Positions 11,285 through 27,220 of a stretch of DNA of 64,000 bases are shown one piece after another. The translations under genes and the position numbers were made by a program. Position 1 is the first letter of the stretch. Each line of letters opens with the position of its first letter. Source of the stretch: Niebla homalea (lineage: Eukaryota; Ascomycota; Lecanoromycetes; Lecanorales; Ramalinaceae); assembly GCA_019925105.1 (NCBI GenBank), contig JAHGAU010000032.1, positions 496,001 through 560,000 on the forward strand, read 5' to 3'. The notes beneath the pieces were generated by a model. It did not search any database. It was not told the DNA's origin and saw only the letters and a program-made list of their open reading frames with translations.

Positions 11285-12004
11285 ATGCCCATCCCCCCCC
11301 TTTCTTCAACCTTGTCCCAAGCTCTGAAAACCTCAGACGCCCCCTTTCTCTACCAGCCCATCTTCTCCAGGACCCCGCCCATCCGCTCGACCACCCAATT
11401 CCGTCATCGAGCCACGAGAACATCATCCCATCCATCACGAGCCTCCCCTTCCTCCCGACCCCGCCCACCCATCCTCACCTCCCTCCACCCGCACTCCTAC
11501 TACAACCTCTCCACCACCACCACCACTCCTCCTCCTGCTGCTGCTCCAACACCGCCCACCGCCCTCACCCCTCCCCACTACACCCACCTCTCCGACATCT
11601 ACATCGACGCCCTCCTCACGCGCTTGGAACACCTCTCCGAGTCGTCCCGGCCAGACATCGACGTGGAATACTCCGCCGGTGTGCTGACCTTGGAGTTGGA
11701 GGGTGTGGGGACGTATGTGTTGAACAAGCAGCCGCCGAATCGGCAGATCTGGTTGAGCAGTCCGGTCAGTGGACCCAAGCGGTATGATTGGGTGGCCGGG
11801 AGGGAGGGCGGGTCGGTTAGTCAGGATGATGGGGCCGAGGAGAGTGGGGGAAGTGGGAAGAAACAAGGGGGAAGTGAGGGGGAAATGAAGGCGGAGAGGG
11901 AGGGGCGGTGGGTGTATTTGAGAGATGGGAGTACGTTGACGGGGTGTTTGGAGGAGGAGGTGGGGTTCAAGATGGACGAGGGAGGGGAAGATGGGAGGGG
12001 ATGA
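11285..12004 (+). CDS. YFH1: Frataxin, mitochondrial iron-sulfur assembly factor
   Basis: Single exon, 239 residues from the ATG at 11285. Frataxin binds iron and stimulates the cysteine desulfurase complex during Fe-S cluster assembly in the mitochondrial matrix. The first 70 residues are rich in Ser, Arg and Pro and almost free of acidic residues, as in a mitochondrial presequence. The frataxin fold begins near YTHLSDIYIDALLTRLE. The family signature follows: QIWLSSPVSGPKRYDWV. A Gly/Ser/Glu-rich insert of about 35 residues splits the last strand region from WVYLRDGSTLTGCLEEEVG, which matches the usual C-terminal helix. Extra length compared with bacterial CyaY lies in the presequence and this insert. 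The gene converges on the V-ATPase B gene. Confidence 0.93.
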   Translation: MPIPPLSSTLSQALKTSDAPFLYQPIFSRTPPIRSTTQFRHRATRTSSHPSRASPSSRPRPPILTSLHPHSYYNLSTTTTTPPPAAAPTPPTALTPPHYTHLSDIYIDALLTRLEHLSESSRPDIDVEYSAGVLTLELEGVGTYVLNKQPPNRQIWLSSPVSGPKRYDWVAGREGGSVSQDDGAEESGGSGKKQGGSEGEMKAEREGRWVYLRDGSTLTGCLEEEVGFKMDEGGEDGRG

Positions 12005-12464
12005 AGGGCTGGCTGGTGGAGGATTGTGCAATGGCTACCATCGGATGACGACTTACTATGGCAAGCGCTTATTGGAGAATATGAATGGAAGACTTTGGCC
12101 CTGAGGGATTGTGCGCCCAGCCTTCAGAACGATGCTCCCGTTGAATAATGCAATGCCGTGAAAGTCAGGGGTCACAATATACGGCACCTTAGGGGTCATG
12201 AGGGGAAAAGGTGGAGGATCTGCCGCTAACAAGTGACATGATCAGTTTGAGACAGGAGACATGAAATACACTGAAAGCGGTTGACTTGGTAGTCACTTGA
12301 CGGATTTGTCCTTGCAAACGCTGGGATCTGTACATATGTGCATGGCGCCACGACCATCTATGATGGGTGCTCAGAGCGCAATGATCAAACGGAACCAAAG
12401 CCGCATGTTCTTCGAAGGTCAGATTCCTCCCATCCCGATGCCTCACTCTATCCGCTCAACCTCA
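12005..12464. other. Convergent 3' region
   Basis: 460 bases between the stop codons of frataxin (+) and V-ATPase subunit B (-). It should hold both polyadenylation regions. No other feature was seen. Confidence 0.5.
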
Positions 12465-14386
12465 TCACGTTTCAATCAGGTCACCGTCTCCATTCTCCTG
12501 CTCCCTCGTCCCATTCGGTTGCTTATCTTCATCCTCTTGCCGATTATCCCTCGTATCCTTCCCTCCTCTCTTCCGCTGGTAGAACTCGTCCAAGACCTTC
12601 TTGGGGATCCGGTTGAGCAATTCCTTGGGATAGATTCTGAGGAGACTCCACGCTTGATCCAGACCCTCGTAAATCGTCCGACTCTCGTACGCGCCCTGAC
12701 TGATGTAATTGCGCTCGAACTTCTCTAAGAATTCAAGAGAGAGCTTGTCTTCACTTGACAGCGCCTCCTCCCCGACAACAGCTTTCATGCTCGCAGCGTC
12801 TCGACCGATGGCATATTTGGCATAGAGTTGATTGGAGACGTCTCCATGGTCTTTACGGGTGTGACCTTCACCAATGGCAGATTTCATAAGACGAGAAAGG
12901 GACGGAAGGACGTTGATGGGTGGGTAGACACCCTTATTGTAGAGTTGACGGTCGACAAAGATTTGGCCTTCGGTGATGTAGCCTGTCAAATCGGGAATGG
13001 GATGGGTGATATCTGGCATCGTGATTAGCAAGAGATCCGATGATTGGAAGGGATTCAGTACCGTCGTTGGGCATCGTCAGAATGGGTATTTGAGTGATTG
13101 AGCCATTACGCCCCTGCACACGACCAGCACGCTCGTAGATAGTTGACAAATCAGTGTACATATAACCTGGGTACCCACGACGTCCTGGCACTTCTTCACG
13201 AGCTGCAGACACTTCACGAAGGGCATCGCAATACGATGTCAAATCTGTGAGGATGACCAGCACGTGCTTTTCTAATTGGTATGCAAAGTATTCTGCTGTT
13301 GTCAGCGCGAGACGAGGGGTAATGATACGTTCGATCCTGCTCTGATTAGCCTGCCGTTGCTCAAACAGCAACAGTAAAGAAAGACGCACGTTGGGTCGTT
13401 GGCTAGATTGAGGAATAGCGTCACACGCTCCATACTGCCGTTCTCCTCGAAATCCCTGGTAAAGAATCGACTTGTTTCCATGTTGACACCCATAGCACCA
13501 AAGACAATAGAGAAATTCTCCTCATGCCCGTCATGCACATCCTTCGTTGGTTTCTTCACCAGACCAGCTTGACGGCAAATTTGAGCGGCGATCTCATTGT
13601 GTGGAAGACCAGCAGCCGAGAAGATGGGGATCTTTTGTCCACGAGCGATCGAATTCATGGTGTCAATGGCGGAGATACCTGTGGCTATCATTTCTTCTGG
13701 GTAGACCTGTGAAGCTTGTCAATGAGCTTCTACCTCACACGAATCAGGGGGGACAGACTCGGGAGTAAGGATTGATAGGACTGCCGTTGATGTCGAGATA
13801 ATCCTCAGCTAGGACTTTTGGGCCTTTGTCAATGGCTCTTCCCGATCCATCAAATACTCGTCCCAGCATGTCCTCTGAAACGCCAATTTTGAGATTGTGG
13901 CCCGTGAACTCGACTTTCGTCTACCGCTAGATCAGCTTCTTGTCGTACCCCTAGGTGCAGTCGTCTCCAACCTTCTTGACATCAATACCAGATGTGCCTT
14001 CGAAGACCTATTGCTTCATGCTCAGTACGAGTTTCAGCATTTTGTGCATAGATGCTCGGACCTGAACGACTGCTCGATTGCCTGATGCGACCATCAGTAA
14101 AGGTCTCCTGTACATGGCGTGATAGGATGCGAGCCATACCTCGAGCTTCCAACACTTGCCCAGACCTCTCGGTGCCATCTGGCAGGGTCAAGGAGACGAT
14201 TTCGTTGTATCTAGGGAATTTGACCTGCAGCATTCAGCATGGTAAGGAACAAAACTGAGTCGCCGGGACTGAATCTCTCCATACATTGTCAAGGATGACT
14301 AGGGGTCCGTTCACGCCTCCAATCGTATTGTAGCGGATTCGAGGATGTATCGTGGCCATTCGGGGGTCTTGAGTTTCGTTGGCCAT
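12465..14386 (-). CDS. VMA2: V-type H+-ATPase subunit B (V1 sector)
   Basis: Eight exons: 14386-14285, 14224-14140, 14081-14062, 14007-13972, 13920-13759, 13706-13390, 13336-13062 and 13012-12465. They sum to 514 residues, the normal family length. Introns are 49-60 nt. Subunit B is the non-catalytic nucleotide-binding subunit of the V1 hexamer, which acidifies the vacuole. Recognisable stretches are [38 protein letters not shown], the region around [20 protein letters not shown] (where the catalytic A subunit has its P-loop), [17 protein letters not shown] and [22 protein letters not shown]. The C-terminus ends in a hydrophilic Lys/Glu/Asp-rich tail. Exon 3 is only 20 nt, so automatic predictions may skip it. 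Confidence 0.97.
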
Positions 14387-15290
14387 TCTGAAAGCCTTTT
14401 GGGACTGTTTATGGTGTCAGTAGGCGAGGCAGGCCGTGCTATAGCTTTGAGATCACGGTGCCAACGCCAGCAAATGGATGGTACACCCGGGGGTAAAACA
14501 AGTGGTACTATAATGAAGCTCGAGTGATGATGGAAGGAGCTCAATGCCAATCCAGCCAACCGCTTTGGGACTGGTGGCCCGTCCAGATCTTACCAAGGCG
14601 TGTGACGGAGGACCCCCCTCGGACCTACCAAGGCTATCATACAGAGATCCCCCCAGCCACCCCTAGCAAGCCGGGGCCAAGGGGGCCGCCGCTTTTGCAA
14701 GATTTGATAAGGTCATCCTGCATCCTGCATGTGAGTTTGTGCAATGCATGCCCAACTCCTCGGAATTCCAATGGCATTGGACAATGCTCTTCCCTCAAGG
14801 CAAATGCATATGTACAGAAGCGGAACATCTTGCTTGTTGAAGATGAGGCTTCAGATAAGGCTTCAGATAATTGCATATGTATAATTGCCCACCGACGCGG
14901 CAGCATTATATCATTATGGTGCAGCAACTGCTCTGCTTTCGCTTCAGGCAAGCAATCTATTGTACAAAATTCTGATAACCTTTGTGGCATCCTGAATACT
15001 GCAGCAAATATACCGAATCCAGGAGCGGTCGCCTTCCATGTCCGTTGAAGAGCCGCAACCGTATAATCATTATCAACACAAGATTATGCCACCGTCCTCT
15101 TGATAACACCAGAGCAATTCGCTTCCCCCAAAGCCACTTTGTAGAGAGATGTAGAAAAAAACACCCCACCAATTAAACTCCCCCATGGGAACATCCAGTC
15201 GACCAGATCCTCAAAGACGCCATCGCTGAAACATGAGATACGAAATACCAGCCGCAGAGAGCCGCCACCACCGTCACCATCCCTCGTATG
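14387..15290. other. Intergenic region with a small direct repeat
   Basis: About 900 bases between the start of the V-ATPase B gene and the end of the PtaB-like gene. A 12-base unit (GGCTTCAGATAA) is directly repeated at 14847-14870. No coding sequence is supportable. Confidence 0.5.
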
Positions 15291-18353
<3,063 letters not shown>

Positions 18354-20754
18354 GGTGCTCGACAGACCGGATCAGCTGTGCACCGGCTGTAGGTATGTGT
18401 CAAGCAAGTTGAGAACCGCCCCAGTACCGAAAACATGCGGCAAACGGTTCCTCTTCCTGATGTGCTTGGGCCGCTGAGCAGGCGTTGTGGATACTCAAGG
18501 AAGAGTGAATGCGCCCCTCTAGTGGCTCTTCCCAGAAGAAAAGGCCGGCGGCCTTCTCGCTTCTGCTGCAGAATTTCCTATAGCATTCTCCAGGCTTTTC
18601 ATGCCAACCTCACTCAAGATACCCGCCCGATCTCGTGGCGGTGCAGTCGTACTCCTGCTCCTCCAGTAAGATGTCCGCCAAGAGTGACGGTGACAGCGTG
18701 GAATGGCTCACACACTTGCCACCACTAGCACACCAACCGAGGCACCGTCCTGCGAGAATTTCCCTTTTCACGAGCGTGCAAGGTGCCCGGGTGAAGGATA
18801 TGTCGTCGTCGTCTCCTGGCGTTCTATGTCGGTTTGGCAGAGTGAGTGGTGGTAGCACCGGTAGTGCAGTTTTGCGACAGCAGGGCTAGCGGGGGTGCGA
18901 TTAGCAGATATGCCGGGTGAGAGGGCGTGGCTGAGCTTGGTCGGGGGTCACCACCAAAGGAGTGGATAATTGTCAGATTCGAGTGATATGCTCGCGACTG
19001 AGAATGATGAAAGGTACGGAATAATTCTGGAGGGACTCAGCTACAACGATGAAGCAGAGGGAGGAGGTCAAGCGGTGTCCTTTTCCGCATGGTCCATCTC
19101 CCTCTGCACTGTCATTTCGCCGCCAAGCTGAACGTGGATTGGTCGATGAGATGCCGCTAACGCTTCTCCAGCCTTTCGCCAGCCCCCACTAATCCGAACC
19201 TGAATTTTTACTCTATTTCTCTTCTGATTGTCTTGTCGGATTTTGGATTCTTACATCAGATTCTCACTTCCCAGATTCTCCGATTTCCCAATATTCACAT
19301 TTCAGCTGATTTCACCCATGCCTCGCCTTTCCCTGAAATCTCTGTAGGTACATCCACCATTTCATCTCTCGTGCCACTCAGGCCGCACCTCAGCATGATG
19401 ACAACAAATACCTACAACTTCTTTTCCGGACTGACTCGACCTTGAAGAGACCAATCCGCCGGACGGCTTTCGCAGGCTGTCTGTCACTTGCCAGTGCCTT
19501 TGTCTGATATGTACAGCTACATGATACAATTCTTACTCGTTTTACTACAGTCATTTAGAGGGAGATGGCTAACACTTACTGATTGTCCCACAGATCATTC
19601 ATTATTGATAGCTTCATACATTCTCTAATACCTCGGATATGCGGCTAACGATTGAACACGACACCCCACTGCTAGACGCATCTGCCAGGTCAGTCCTCCA
19701 ATCTCCACTCTATATCACAGCCTAGAAGCAGAAAGCTCCTCCCTTTCGATGATGAAAAATATTCCTACATTCGCAGTTTCCACGCGAGATGACGCAGAAC
19801 CCATAAGTCGTCAATCAAATCATGTGCGCATCAAATTATGCTTTCCTTGGAAGTCTGATCGAAATAGAATGCTCAAGCTCCTGCTGTCTACATGACGCCT
19901 CAATCGTGGATGTGGACGAGGGCTAACGAAATGGTTCTTGTACAGGTTGCAGCCACAAAGGTTTCATACAGTGGCATATGAGTTGGAGCAGGTTGATAGT
20001 AATGCGAGCGTTGACAGCCGCCAATCTTGCTCTATGATGAAATTTGAACTCGCAGAAAGCCGTTGGCCGGTCCGTCTGAGGTCCAATTTACGCCCTCAAG
20101 TAGCTTGTAGTGTAGCGTACGAAATGACCAATCTCGCTTTCCAGAATGAACATGCATCAACCCAAATTTGACAGGTATAAATTATTTCCCAGCAAGCTTG
20201 GATTGCCTCTTCTAATCCCTATTCTCCCCAGTCATGTCGAGTTGAGGGTCCATGCTACCAGATTCTCGCAACAAATTACACACAGCAGTACCCTATGGAT
20301 TTCAATCCTGCCATCAATGTCACACTTGTTGATACTCGTCCCTTGTGATGCAGGTTCAATGACTAATTGAGCCAGCCTGCCAGCACTGGTTCTTCACACA
20401 ACGCTGTATCCTTGATACTGCAATTGAGTGCTCAAAACTATCAGCATGGCACTTTCAATGTGTGACACCATCTGCCAGCATGCGAACCAGCGTCTAAGCC
20501 CAGATGAGATCACAAGACATGTGACACGGGTCCGTCACAATGGACCATAGATTGTCTTTTGACAACAGAGCAAGACACGTTCGGGCATTGCGCAGCTATA
20601 CAGAGCCAAGCACGGAGGATTCCAAGAAACGTCAACACCACAGAAGCCCACCCGAAGGATCAATAAGCACGATGATCTCAATGTATCACATGGCATGAAC
20701 GGGCATCATCACGGGTGTCCCGGGAATAGCGGCAATGTCATGCATCAGAATGCA
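18354..20754. other. Long intergenic region, nothing recognised
   Basis: About 2.4 kb between the start of the PtaB-like gene and the end of the KH-protein gene, both on the reverse strand. It likely includes a long 5' leader of the regulator gene. Short open frames in several frames lack domains. No RNA gene or repeat was found. Confidence 0.4.
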
Positions 20755-22575
20755 TCAATACGCGGACGGTCTGGAACCAGGAGCCGGCGACGCAGTCTGG
20801 TCGCCTTGCTTGCCTTGGGTGCTTGCATACCATAAGGCGACGTAATTCTGATAGCCTCCGTAGGCTGCGTAGGGATCCTGGCTACCCGGTGGATCGCTGA
20901 CCTCATAGGGGTAAGGCTGTGGTTGAGACTGAGGCGCATCTCTTGCAGAGTCTCGTTCCCATGCCGGCGATACCACACTCGGTGAGTCCCCACCAGGGAG
21001 TCGTTCATTGGCGCGATTCTTCAATTGCTGTATCAAGTCAGTATGGCTAGGTTGCCGTGTACTGAGCGTTCCAGGAAAACATACCACGGCACGAACTTTC
21101 TCATTAATGGCATCCTTCGCATGCTGAATGGCTGCTCGTGATCCGATGAGCTCGATTTCCCGCTCAACGTCTCTACCACTGGGCTGAAAGACATTGATCT
21201 TGCAATTTGTGATGTCCTGCATGTCTCGGACAGTCTCTCCCCCTTTGCCGATGATCATGCCGACGGCCTCAGAAGGTACAACGATGCTATCGGTAATCTT
21301 GTCCTGACCGCCCCCTCCACTCCCTCTGACGCCTAGTGACATTGCGTTGACGCTGTCGCGCCCCGTAGATCCGTGACCAGGCAGGTTCTTGGCGTCATTG
21401 TTGACAATTTCCATGATCATATCCTGAGCGGCGGCCGCCTGTTGGAGTGTTCCGATTAGATGCAAGGGGCGCATGCCATTCTTGGTCGCCTCTTCTGGCA
21501 TCACATTGATGTGACAAAGACTACGATCCTGGAGATTTTTGATGGATTCACCACCTTTACCAATAACGAGACCGACGGTCTTGCTGGGCACCATGATTAT
21601 TGTGGTGGTCTCTTCCTTGCGGGATCCAGCTTTTTGGGCTGCACTCGACGATGGTTCAAGAGAAAGATTGCGACCTGGGGGAGGAGGGGCTCTACCTGAG
21701 CCGATCTTTTGGCCCTTGTCGTGCTCCTCGATGGTCCGATTGATCGATTCGATGGCGACTTCGATGGCTGCCCGACTGCCAGTGATAGTGCAACGTCGCA
21801 TCTTCCCGGATTGCTCAGCGGCTGGGGCAAATTGGATCCTGGTCCGGCTATCGGCTTCCAGGCGTCGCATGTTCTCCCCCTGACGTCCAATGACGAGGCC
21901 AACACAGCTTGAGTCTATCATCACAGTCTCCGTATGGGTTCCGCCATTGGACATGCTGGTGGGCCGGTCTTCTCGATAGGTACTGTGACTCCGGAAATCT
22001 GGGGTTGAGCGGCGCGGTGACCTTGAGCGAGATCTCGAGGGATGATAGCTAGAGCGCACTGGCAAAGGCATGGGCATCGGCATTGTCATTTGGTATGAGG
22101 ATTGCACTGGTGGGGGCGCAATATTGACAGACCCCGAATTGACAGGTCTCACATCTATACATTATCAGAGCTGCTCAGGCGAAGAGATTCATCTTGTCTA
22201 TGAGGTTCAGGCGGCACATGATCTGATAGTATACGCATGGGACACTTTGTATCGTTGTGCAAACATTTGATGACTGACTCACCCATCAGATTGATCATAC
22301 CCGAGCCGTTAGGCTGAGGAATAGGAGGAGGCGCATGGTAAGGAGGATTATTATAAGGTGGCTGTGGTTGAGCAGAGCCTGGAGGAGACATATGTTGTGG
22401 CGGATAGGAATGAGGCTGGGAAGGGATTGAGACAGGATATTGTGGGCGGCCACCTTGACCTTGACGTGGACCAGCTATGCGTGATATTAGTCGGGGGATC
22501 AAAAGAGGTTGCCGAGACTGCGGAAAACCTACCTAAGCTGGCAAGGATCGATGAAATATTGGGTTGGCCTGCCAT
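20755..22575 (-). CDS. Three-KH-domain RNA-binding protein
   Basis: Four exons: 22575-22533, 22474-22283, 22154-21085 and 21027-20755 (introns 58, 128 and 57 nt), giving 525 residues in phase. The N-terminal 150 residues are Pro/Gln/Ser-rich with an RSRSRSPRRS stretch. Three KH domains follow at about residues 154-214, 261-329 and 365-432. Each has an intact GxxG loop: IGRQGEN, IGKGGES and IGKGGET. The C-terminus is Pro/Tyr/Gln-rich with a YAAYGGYQNYVALWYAS stretch, resembling the tail of animal FUBP/KSRP proteins. This suggests binding to single-stranded, probably AU- or pyrimidine-rich, RNA in mRNA control. Which targets it has cannot be read from the sequence. The 57-nt last intron has no stop in frame, so retention would add 19 residues. 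Confidence 0.9.
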
Positions 22576-23512
22576 TTTAGACGACACAAAGCGTAGCACA
22601 CAATGAGTACAGCCGATATCACAGGTAGAACGAGGCAGCGATCAAACCACAATGGCAGGCATTCAAAGAAATGTGTCCAGAGCTTCAATAGCAGCAACGA
22701 GAGAGCACGAGCATCGACAATCAATCACGATCAATATTCAATATCAGTCATGTACTTGGATCCCGGCCTGCAGACGGAAGGAAGCGAGTCTGATGACGGG
22801 AGATGAAGTTACTGTAATGAAAGGGATGGAATCAATTTCTCCATGACAGAACCCGGATTTAGACTTCGCGGCAAGCGCGCCTGTGGCGAAGTCTATTGTC
22901 ATAGGCCCAATGCTGCAGCTGACTTCAGTGAACAACGTCAAACATCGAAAACGACACACCTATGTTTTAAGGCTAGGATCCATATTCCGGTAGTATTGTA
23001 AATGCACATCACATTTCTTGCACGTGTATGTTTCACAGGAGTATCCCTCCGCCACCGTGAAGTTGGTGGTACAAATTTGCACCGCTTTTATCATCACCAG
23101 AGCGACACGATGACACTTGCGACCATCCGACGTTGTCCACCCAACGTCACAGATGATTTGCAGATATTCTTCCGCATTCTTCCACTTTACCTGACTCAAT
23201 CGCTACAACTTTGCCTCCGTGAATACTCTCGTATTGCGACCCACTGTAATGCCATTCAAATAACTTCACATCAAAACAAGATTTCTGCTAGGCTGCTACA
23301 AACTGAAGGCCCACGCATTGGTTTAGAGACAATAGACGGAGTAGCGATATTCACATTTACTTCACCGTGTGTCTTGATTGTATTTTGCTCTTGATTGATA
23401 CTATTCACAGGCAACGACCTATAGTAGTTAAGAACAACCAGCTTCCACCAGACATATCATCGCTTGGCATCATATCGAACAACCAACCCACGAGCAACTT
23501 TCTGGACCAGTT
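22576..23512. other. Divergent intergenic region
   Basis: 937 bases separating the divergent KH-protein and MYND-like zinc-protein genes. It should contain both promoters. No coding sequence or repeat is supportable. Confidence 0.5.
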
Positions 23513-26500
23513 ATGGAAGAAACGACGGACAGCGATGCGAAAGGAAGCATAGCCCTAGATCCTCGTGAACATAATTCCGCAGAGTCTGGATCGACGTTGG
23601 AGATCATGCTGCTGAATCCGAATTGCCCAGGTGACATACAGGCAGAGCAGACGAAAGTCGAAGAGATGAACGCACTTGTACGCAGCAATCCTGGTAAGCT
23701 CGGGGACCTTGTGAAACAGACCTTGGCCTCTCGCTTCAACAAGCAGGGAACCTATCTGGAGGGTGAAGATAGGGTCACCTTCGGGCCTTCTTACATCCCA
23801 TTCCATACCTTGTATAAATTATTATGCAAAAACAGAAAGCTTTGCCATCTTGCTTGCGTGAAAAACAAGCAGCTTGCGAACCCTGTAAGCAGCCATTTTA
23901 TCCGACTCCACGCTTAGAAACCTGACTCTCAAAGTACAATTACAGTCGCGACTTGTTGTCTATAGCAAGGGGAGCTGCACGACACGGTTTTGTAAGCAGC
24001 AGTAAGAAGCACCTTTCTCGTTTCATGAGGTAACAAGGGTTAGGAAGAGACGTTGAAGCGACTACCTTTCTTCGTAGATAGCTCCGACGGCGATGAGAAT
24101 ACCGTGACACCATATAAGGTAGTTCAAAGCACAGTCGAATTGGCTCAGCAAATCTGCACACAAACTGGCAGTCTTGCAGAATGCGACTTAAAGACCACAG
24201 AGTCAATTGCTCATTCGGTAAACGAATGTTTGCTTGACTATGCCTTACTTGTCAAGTGCACTGTCCCACAAGTCAAGACTAAGCGCTCGTCGTACGTTGT
24301 GCAAACACCTGGAGAGTCAAAAACCAACGAAGAATCAAGCGTGCCTGTTTTGGCGAAAGATACTCATGACGACGAAGACCCTGAGAAGTTGCGCAAGGCT
24401 AAGAAATCAAAGAAGGCGAAGAAAAAGAGCAAGTCAAAGACCAACCCGGCCTCCCCTCGAGCCGAAGAGACGGAGGTGTCACCGCTCAACAAGCCATACA
24501 TTGATATAGATGTACCTGGCGAGCAAACTCCCCAAGTTCGAGCCTCTGCGTCTGCGAATTCGCCTAGCCTGAGGAAGGAAGGTCTTCAAGAGCATGATCC
24601 AAATTCGGGTTTTAGCGGCTTTCAGACACCCAAATCAACCCCAAAAGATAGCCTAACCCAGGGATCTAGCTCTCAAGAAATGAATAATGCGATTTCCACT
24701 GCATCAAGTGGATCACTGGAGCAGTTCTATACGCCTCAAGAGAGCTCACCATATTCATCTCGTCTTGGCTCCCCTCCTACCACACCCAGTACGAAGCGGC
24801 CACGGAAGGCTCGTTCAATCTTGAAGAGGGAATTGCTGGACGAGGAGATCGCTCTCGGGGAGGAGAGCTCAGGATGGGAGAAGACGCCTGAAAAGGATCG
24901 AGCAAATGTCATACGTTCTGTGACAGACATCTTATCACATACTACTTCCAGGATCCAGCCAGGTCCTTCAGAGGCTCAGTACGGCCATGAGAATACCTCT
25001 GTTGGAGACGGACTGGTTCCAGTCCTCGAAAAGCCCATGGAGAATGTGGGGTCCTCACTTCGCCAACAAGCATCATTTAAGGATTCCAAGCAGACCATAA
25101 TAGCAGAGAACTCACTGACCGAGGGAAGGCCAATACCAGACGCTTCGATAGAGGAACATCCTAGTGGCTCCTCTGGACGTTTGCTTCGATCCTCGTCGTC
25201 CGGAGGTGGGCCGGGGATTTCTGTTCACCGTAACGAGCTTCCTATCGAGCAAAGAGGAGTAGAGGGAGTACGGAATTGCTCAGGTCTTTCTAATTCAAGA
25301 CGTGCACGAAGTGATAAATCGCCGCACAAGGGTAGGCGCAATTACGCAGAGTGGCAGGACAACCAACAACAGACGCTGGAGCATAATCATTGGCCAGAAA
25401 AAACTTCTCCCAGCGGGAGCGGACCTCGGGGGGTGGCATGGGTATATCACACCAACTCAGCTGCGGACATGATATTGCGAGAGGCGTTCATCTTTCTCTG
25501 GGCAAAGCCAAAGACCTATTTTCAGCCCCTAGCGCTGAGAGCGGTGGAAGTCGATGGCAAGCTCGAAATGGCTCCTGCCATCGTCTTACCCAACCGTATC
25601 GACAATAGTAGAGAGCCGAGGATCTCCTGGGACGGCAGCACAGTCCAGATCAGGCCTCATTATCCACCTTGGCCTGATGAGCGCTCCAACCCCGCCCATC
25701 CTGACTTCTTGCCGTTGTTTAAACTGGCTGAATATCAGGCGTGTGAAGTCGCGGGATATCATGTCTGGCGGCATGATCGGGAGGTTCTCCCTTGCGCTTT
25801 GCGAGGCTGTCGAGCAAATTGCTCCGATTTCAATCCGGAGACCCGGTGCTGTTCTGGGTGCGGTCCCAAGTCCGTGATCCGATACTGTTCCTTCGAACAC
25901 GAAATTGAGGATATCGGGAACCACTGGAGGATATGTGGGATGTCGCGGCTTGTCTTGAAGCGCATAGTCGATTATGCTACAGCGCCAGCCTGTTTCGAAG
26001 ATGTCTGCCCCGCGATCAGGGAAATGCGGGGGACACGATCATTTGCTTTGCACCGTCAGCGACATCATGCTTGCCATGCTGAGGGCCACTATGTACTTTT
26101 CAATCCGACATCCGGAGTGCCAACAATCTTGAAGTGGCCGAGGACGGATCAGAAATGGCAGGATATGGATGGCCGCATCGAACGTCTGCTTAATGTCGTG
26201 TTTCTGGATGCTCAAAGGATGAAGGTGCTACGCTACCTCTACAGTTTACTCCGCTATTTGATTTCAATAAGCTCAACCAATTCACAGGAGCCATTGACGA
26301 TTTTGAAATCACAATTCGCATCCGAGTTTGGTAGTTCCATCTTCCGCACGACGAATTACGATGACGTGTTCCCCTGTGAATGTCAGTGGTATGGTGGCCG
26401 CTCCTACGCGAAATCACATCTGCGGAGTTGTCGCTGGAGCCCTTGGAATAAGCCTGCCGGCGGCTCTGTCTGGCGAGACGAGACGGACGGGGGAATGCAA

Positions 26501-26689
26501 GAAGAAGTGTCGGAGTTGGAAAGTCAATACTGGATCTTGAGGGCGTGGGCGCAGCAGCATGCTACGATTCACAATTGGAAGAAGAGAGCGGAAGGAGTTG
26601 GCTTTGCAGGAGATTTCACAGACAACGAGATTCGTTATGGCCCCGGGTTTATTGGGTGGGGTGCCAAAAAGGACAACATCTGTGATTGA
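23513..26689 (+). CDS. Large protein with C-terminal MYND-like zinc finger
   Basis: Modelled with exon 1 at 23513-23884 and exon 2 at 24044-26689, giving about 1,005 residues. The single 159-nt intron (GTAAGC...GTTAG) keeps the frame, but an additional short exon inside it is possible. The first 220 residues look helical and ordered. Then come a Lys-rich basic run (AKKSKKAKKKSKSK), a 350-residue Ser/Pro/Glu-rich disordered region, and an ordered C-terminal third from about GVAWVYHTNSAADMILREA. Within it, Cys/His spacing around CRANC, CSGC, RYCSFEH and HWRIC (about 25,800-25,950) fits a MYND-type zinc finger. The rest of the C-terminus has aromatic-rich segments. I do not recognise a named family or function. 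MYND fingers usually bind proline-rich partners. Confidence 0.7.
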
Positions 26690-27220
26690 AGTGAATATGT
26701 TTGGAGCAGGAGTGAGATGATATGGGTGGCCATTTCGATTACACGGTGGCTGCTAAGCATGCACATGCACGTTGGATGCAAAATGTCAGAGGTTGAGCAT
26801 GATGACTTTATGAACGAATATTCGAATTGCTTGTTTACATTGGAGATCCTTCATGTCCTTCAGCTGAGGTAGAGCTAGCCGATTTGGCCTTTGAAATGCC
26901 TTACTTCACCTTGTTGTGTGTATGCGAAAAGAAGCAGTAGTGGAAAAGAAAAGGAATAAGTTCTGCCTCAGGGGAATTGGCTCAGCCCTACAGAGGACAG
27001 AGGATGATGACGAACCGAGGGACGATCCTCGCTCCCTGGTAAATCTGTAATTAATACTTGATACTGCTACAAATGCATGCGAAGGTGAAAGTTCAAGATG
27101 CTTCATGGCTTATGATCAATGATCAATAAGGCCGTGTCAGAATACGCCACTCGTCATTTTCACCAAGATCTTTTCACCATCATGACAGTTCCAACGTGGT
27201 CCTCTCCGCCCTGATCAACA
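26690..27220. other. Intergenic region, nothing recognised
   Basis: 531 bases between two forward-strand genes. Terminator and promoter are expected. No other feature was seen. Confidence 0.5.
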
